Origin: Gammaproteobacteria bacterium
GTDB taxonomy: Bacteria; Pseudomonadota; Gammaproteobacteria; Eutrophobiales; Eutrophobiaceae
Length of the DNA stretch: 7,718 nucleotides
Direction: 5' to 3'
NCBI GenBank assembly: GCA_009843675.1
Contig: VYCZ01000084.1
Span: 5,059 to 12,776, forward strand
Of the stretch, positions 6,703-7,718 are shown one piece after another. The stretch's first letter is position 1. Each line of letters starts with the position of its first letter. The translations under genes were made by a program, and so were the position numbers. The notes under the pieces are model-generated. The model was not told where the DNA came from. It searched no databases and saw nothing but the letters and a program-made list of their open reading frames with translations.

Positions 6703-6705
6703 ACA

Positions 6706-7455
6706 ATGACGGGATTTCTTGCCAGCGTCTCTTCCGTCGATGAAGCGCGCCTGGTCCGTTCCCTTGGGGTGGACGTGATAGATTTGAAAGACCCGGCCAG
6801 GGGCGCGCTGGGCGCGCTGGATGAAGACAGCGTACGCGCCATCGCATCGCTGCCGGATAAAAATACCATGCTCAGCGCCACCATCGGCGACCTCCCGGTC
6901 TATGCCGCGGAACTTGAGAGCGCCATAGCCGGCATGCACGCCTGCGGCGTCGATATCGTCAAGGTCGGCGTGTTTGACAGGAACATCTCACCGTTCATGT
7001 TGTCCGTCCTGGACCGGCTCACGGCCAGAGGCATCTCCATTGTCCTGGTCTTTTTTGCCGAACTGTATCCACCCGACATCGACTTCCAGCGACTCCGGCG
7101 CGGCGGCATCACGGGCGTGATGCTGGATACCTGCGAGAAGGCAAACGGGAACCTGCGGGACAAGCTCGACGACGGTACACTGACGGAGTTCGTCCGCAAG
7201 GCAGAACAGGCAGGACTGGTTACCGGCCTTGCGGGTTCATTGACCAGGAAGGACATCCCACCTTTGCTGGAAATCAACCCGGACTACCTGGGGTTCCGCG
7301 GCGCCTTGTGCAAACGACACCGGCGCACTTCAGAGATGGACGGCGCAAAAGTCGCCGAAATCCGGAAGCTGATTCCGAAAGGTTCTCTTTTCACAACTTG
7401 GGAGGCAGTCCGGGATAGTCGGTTCAGGAATATCATCCGCAGGGATAGCGGATGA
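6706..7455 (+). CDS. mfnB: (5-formylfuran-3-yl)methyl phosphate synthase (MfnB, DUF556)
   Basis: TIM-barrel enzyme that condenses two molecules of glyceraldehyde 3-phosphate into 4-(hydroxymethyl)-2-furancarboxaldehyde phosphate, the furan unit of methanofuran, a C1 carrier in formaldehyde oxidation. The 249-aa sequence has VDVIDLKDPARGALGA (22-37) with Lys28 at the place of the Schiff-base lysine of archaeal MfnB, VDIVKVGVF (82-90, Lys86), GVMLDTCEK (137-145, Asp141 and Lys145), TGLAGSL (173-179) and YLGFRGALC (194-202). A good Shine-Dalgarno AAGAGG (6694-6699) lies 6 nt before the ATG, overlapping the end of the DUF447 gene. The last ~17 residues (EAVRDSRFRNIIRRDSG) are encoded by the left part of a 27-bp inverted-repeat element, so the natural C-terminus may have been replaced or extended. 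All the core residues lie upstream of that. Confidence 0.94.
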   Translation: MTGFLASVSSVDEARLVRSLGVDVIDLKDPARGALGALDEDSVRAIASLPDKNTMLSATIGDLPVYAAELESAIAGMHACGVDIVKVGVFDRNISPFMLSVLDRLTARGISIVLVFFAELYPPDIDFQRLRRGGITGVMLDTCEKANGNLRDKLDDGTLTEFVRKAEQAGLVTGLAGSLTRKDIPPLLEINPDYLGFRGALCKRHRRTSEMDGAKVAEIRKLIPKGSLFTTWEAVRDSRFRNIIRRDSG

Positions 7456-7512
7456 CGAAGCGTACAGGGATGTATTCACAGCGTGTCCTGAACCGACTAT
7501 CCCGGACTGCCT
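7403..7512. repeat. 110-nt element bounded by a 27-bp perfect inverted repeat
   Basis: Bases 7403-7429 (starting AGGCAGTCCGGGATAGTC) and 7486-7512 (ending GACTATCCCGGACTGCCT) are exact reverse complements over 27 bp, enclosing 56 nt. A G-T wobble (7402/7513) could extend the stem. TTGG occurs on both outer sides (7398-7401 and 7513-7516), which could be a 4-bp target duplication but may be chance. A second hairpin is nested inside (7433-7455). The left arm is translated as the tail of MfnB. It looks like a small non-autonomous repeat or MITE-like unit; as RNA it would form a very stable structure that could end or protect the mRNA. Confidence 0.85.
7433..7455. repeat. Nested hairpin containing the mfnB stop codon
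   Basis: TCATCCGC (7433-7440) and GCGGATGA (7448-7455) form an 8-bp perfect stem around the 7-nt loop AGGGATA. The final TGA of the stem is the mfnB stop codon. It sits entirely between the two arms of the larger inverted repeat. Confidence 0.7.
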
Positions 7513-7538
7513 TTGGCACCATATATCAAATGGTAATT

Positions 7539-7576
7539 TGCTACAATACGATACGAACAACCATTCCGTAAAAGGG
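7539..7576 (+). promoter_or_regulatory. Possible promoter and ribosome binding site for the last reading frame
   Basis: TGCTACAAT (7539-7547) is a good extended -10 (TGN plus TACAAT); no convincing -35 is seen at the usual distance. Further down, AAGGGG (7571-7576) is a clear Shine-Dalgarno 8 nt before the ATG at 7585. These follow the strong inverted repeat, so the last gene may have its own transcript. Confidence 0.4.
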
Positions 7577-7584
7577 GAACACTT

Positions 7585-7707
7585 ATGGCAAAGTGGCGTA
7601 AAGAAACGAAAGATGCCACCTACGAGGTGGATGAGATTGAACAGCGGCTCAAGGACGAACTGCCGAACTGGTATTACGAGGACGGCTGGTTCCGGCGCCG
7701 GTACTAG
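7585..7707 (+). CDS. Pterin-4a-carbinolamine dehydratase-like N-terminus, cut by an in-frame TAG
   Basis: A 40-codon frame with a strong Shine-Dalgarno (AAGGGG, 7571-7576) encodes MAKWRKETKD, then EVDEIEQRLKDELPNW (14-29) and YYEDGWFRRRY (30-40), ending at TAG (7705-7707). The pattern EIE.RL...LP.W...DGW.RR.Y resembles the start of 4a-hydroxytetrahydrobiopterin dehydratases (PCD) that accompany H4MPT genes in methylotrophs. As I recall those proteins, Y is followed by Lys-(T)-(S/D)-G-W. Here the bases after the TAG read Thr-Ser-Gly and then TG, so the frame seems to continue past the stop and TAG stands where AAG (Lys) would be expected. A complete PCD has about 100 residues, so this is either a nonsense-mutated pseudogene, a sequencing error or recoding; the window ends 11 nt after the stop. 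If it is not a PCD, it is a small orphan protein of unknown function. Confidence 0.55.
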   Translation: MAKWRKETKDATYEVDEIEQRLKDELPNWYYEDGWFRRRY

Positions 7708-7718
7708 ACCAGCGGCTG

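Noticed and set aside
7705..7707. Pyrrolysine at the TAG codon
   Set aside because: No Pyl machinery is in view, other genes in the window end in TAG, and dehydratases are not known pyrrolysine proteins; mutation or base error is simpler.

Overview
The window reads as a piece of a methylotrophic proteobacterial chromosome, most likely gammaproteobacterial and moderately GC-rich by eye. It brings together two cofactor pathways typical of bacteria that oxidise methanol and then formaldehyde: pyrroloquinoline quinone (PQQ, cofactor of methanol dehydrogenases) and the archaeal-type tetrahydromethanopterin/methanofuran (H4MPT/MFR) C1 carriers. The organism assignment is an inference from gene content; no rRNA or other taxonomic marker is present.

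Layout. Positions 1-318 (+) hold the 3' end of a gene with a C-terminal SHOCT-type motif. Positions 413-1360 (+) encode a prolyl-aminopeptidase-like alpha/beta hydrolase, directly abutted by folP (dihydropteroate synthase, 1361-2194, +). folP converges on a minus-strand pqqC-pqqD-pqqE block (4427 down to 2209). The two stop codons are only 14 nt apart, next to a short hairpin. pqqC and pqqD are separated by 100 nt holding a strong GGGGTCAGAGTAA palindrome, whereas pqqD and pqqE overlap. A 257-nt divergent intergenic region (4428-4684) carries a good extended -10 promoter for pqqC, an ATTGGTT/AACCAAT dyad and a small ATCTGCG repeat cluster. On the + strand there follows a tight H4MPT/MFR block: a DUF6513/pterin-binding DHPS-like protein (4685-6136), a DUF447 flavin-split-barrel protein (6133-6702, ATGA overlap) and mfnB (6706-7455). 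After a 27-bp perfect inverted repeat comes a short reading frame (7585-7707) that looks like the N-terminus of a pterin-4a-carbinolamine dehydratase cut by an in-frame amber codon just before the window ends.

How the genes work together. PqqC, PqqD and PqqE perform the peptide cross-linking and final oxidation steps of PQQ synthesis; PqqA and PqqB are not in the window. MfnB makes the furan precursor of methanofuran. The DUF6513 and DUF447 proteins recur in methanopterin-type C1 clusters and are probably biosynthetic, but their reactions are not settled. FolP serves folate synthesis. The most notable observations are the amber-interrupted dehydratase-like frame, palindromic repeats that reach into or between functional genes (mfnB 3' end, pqqC-pqqD gap, folP/pqqE ends), and a peptidase whose expected substrate-binding Glu is Ala.
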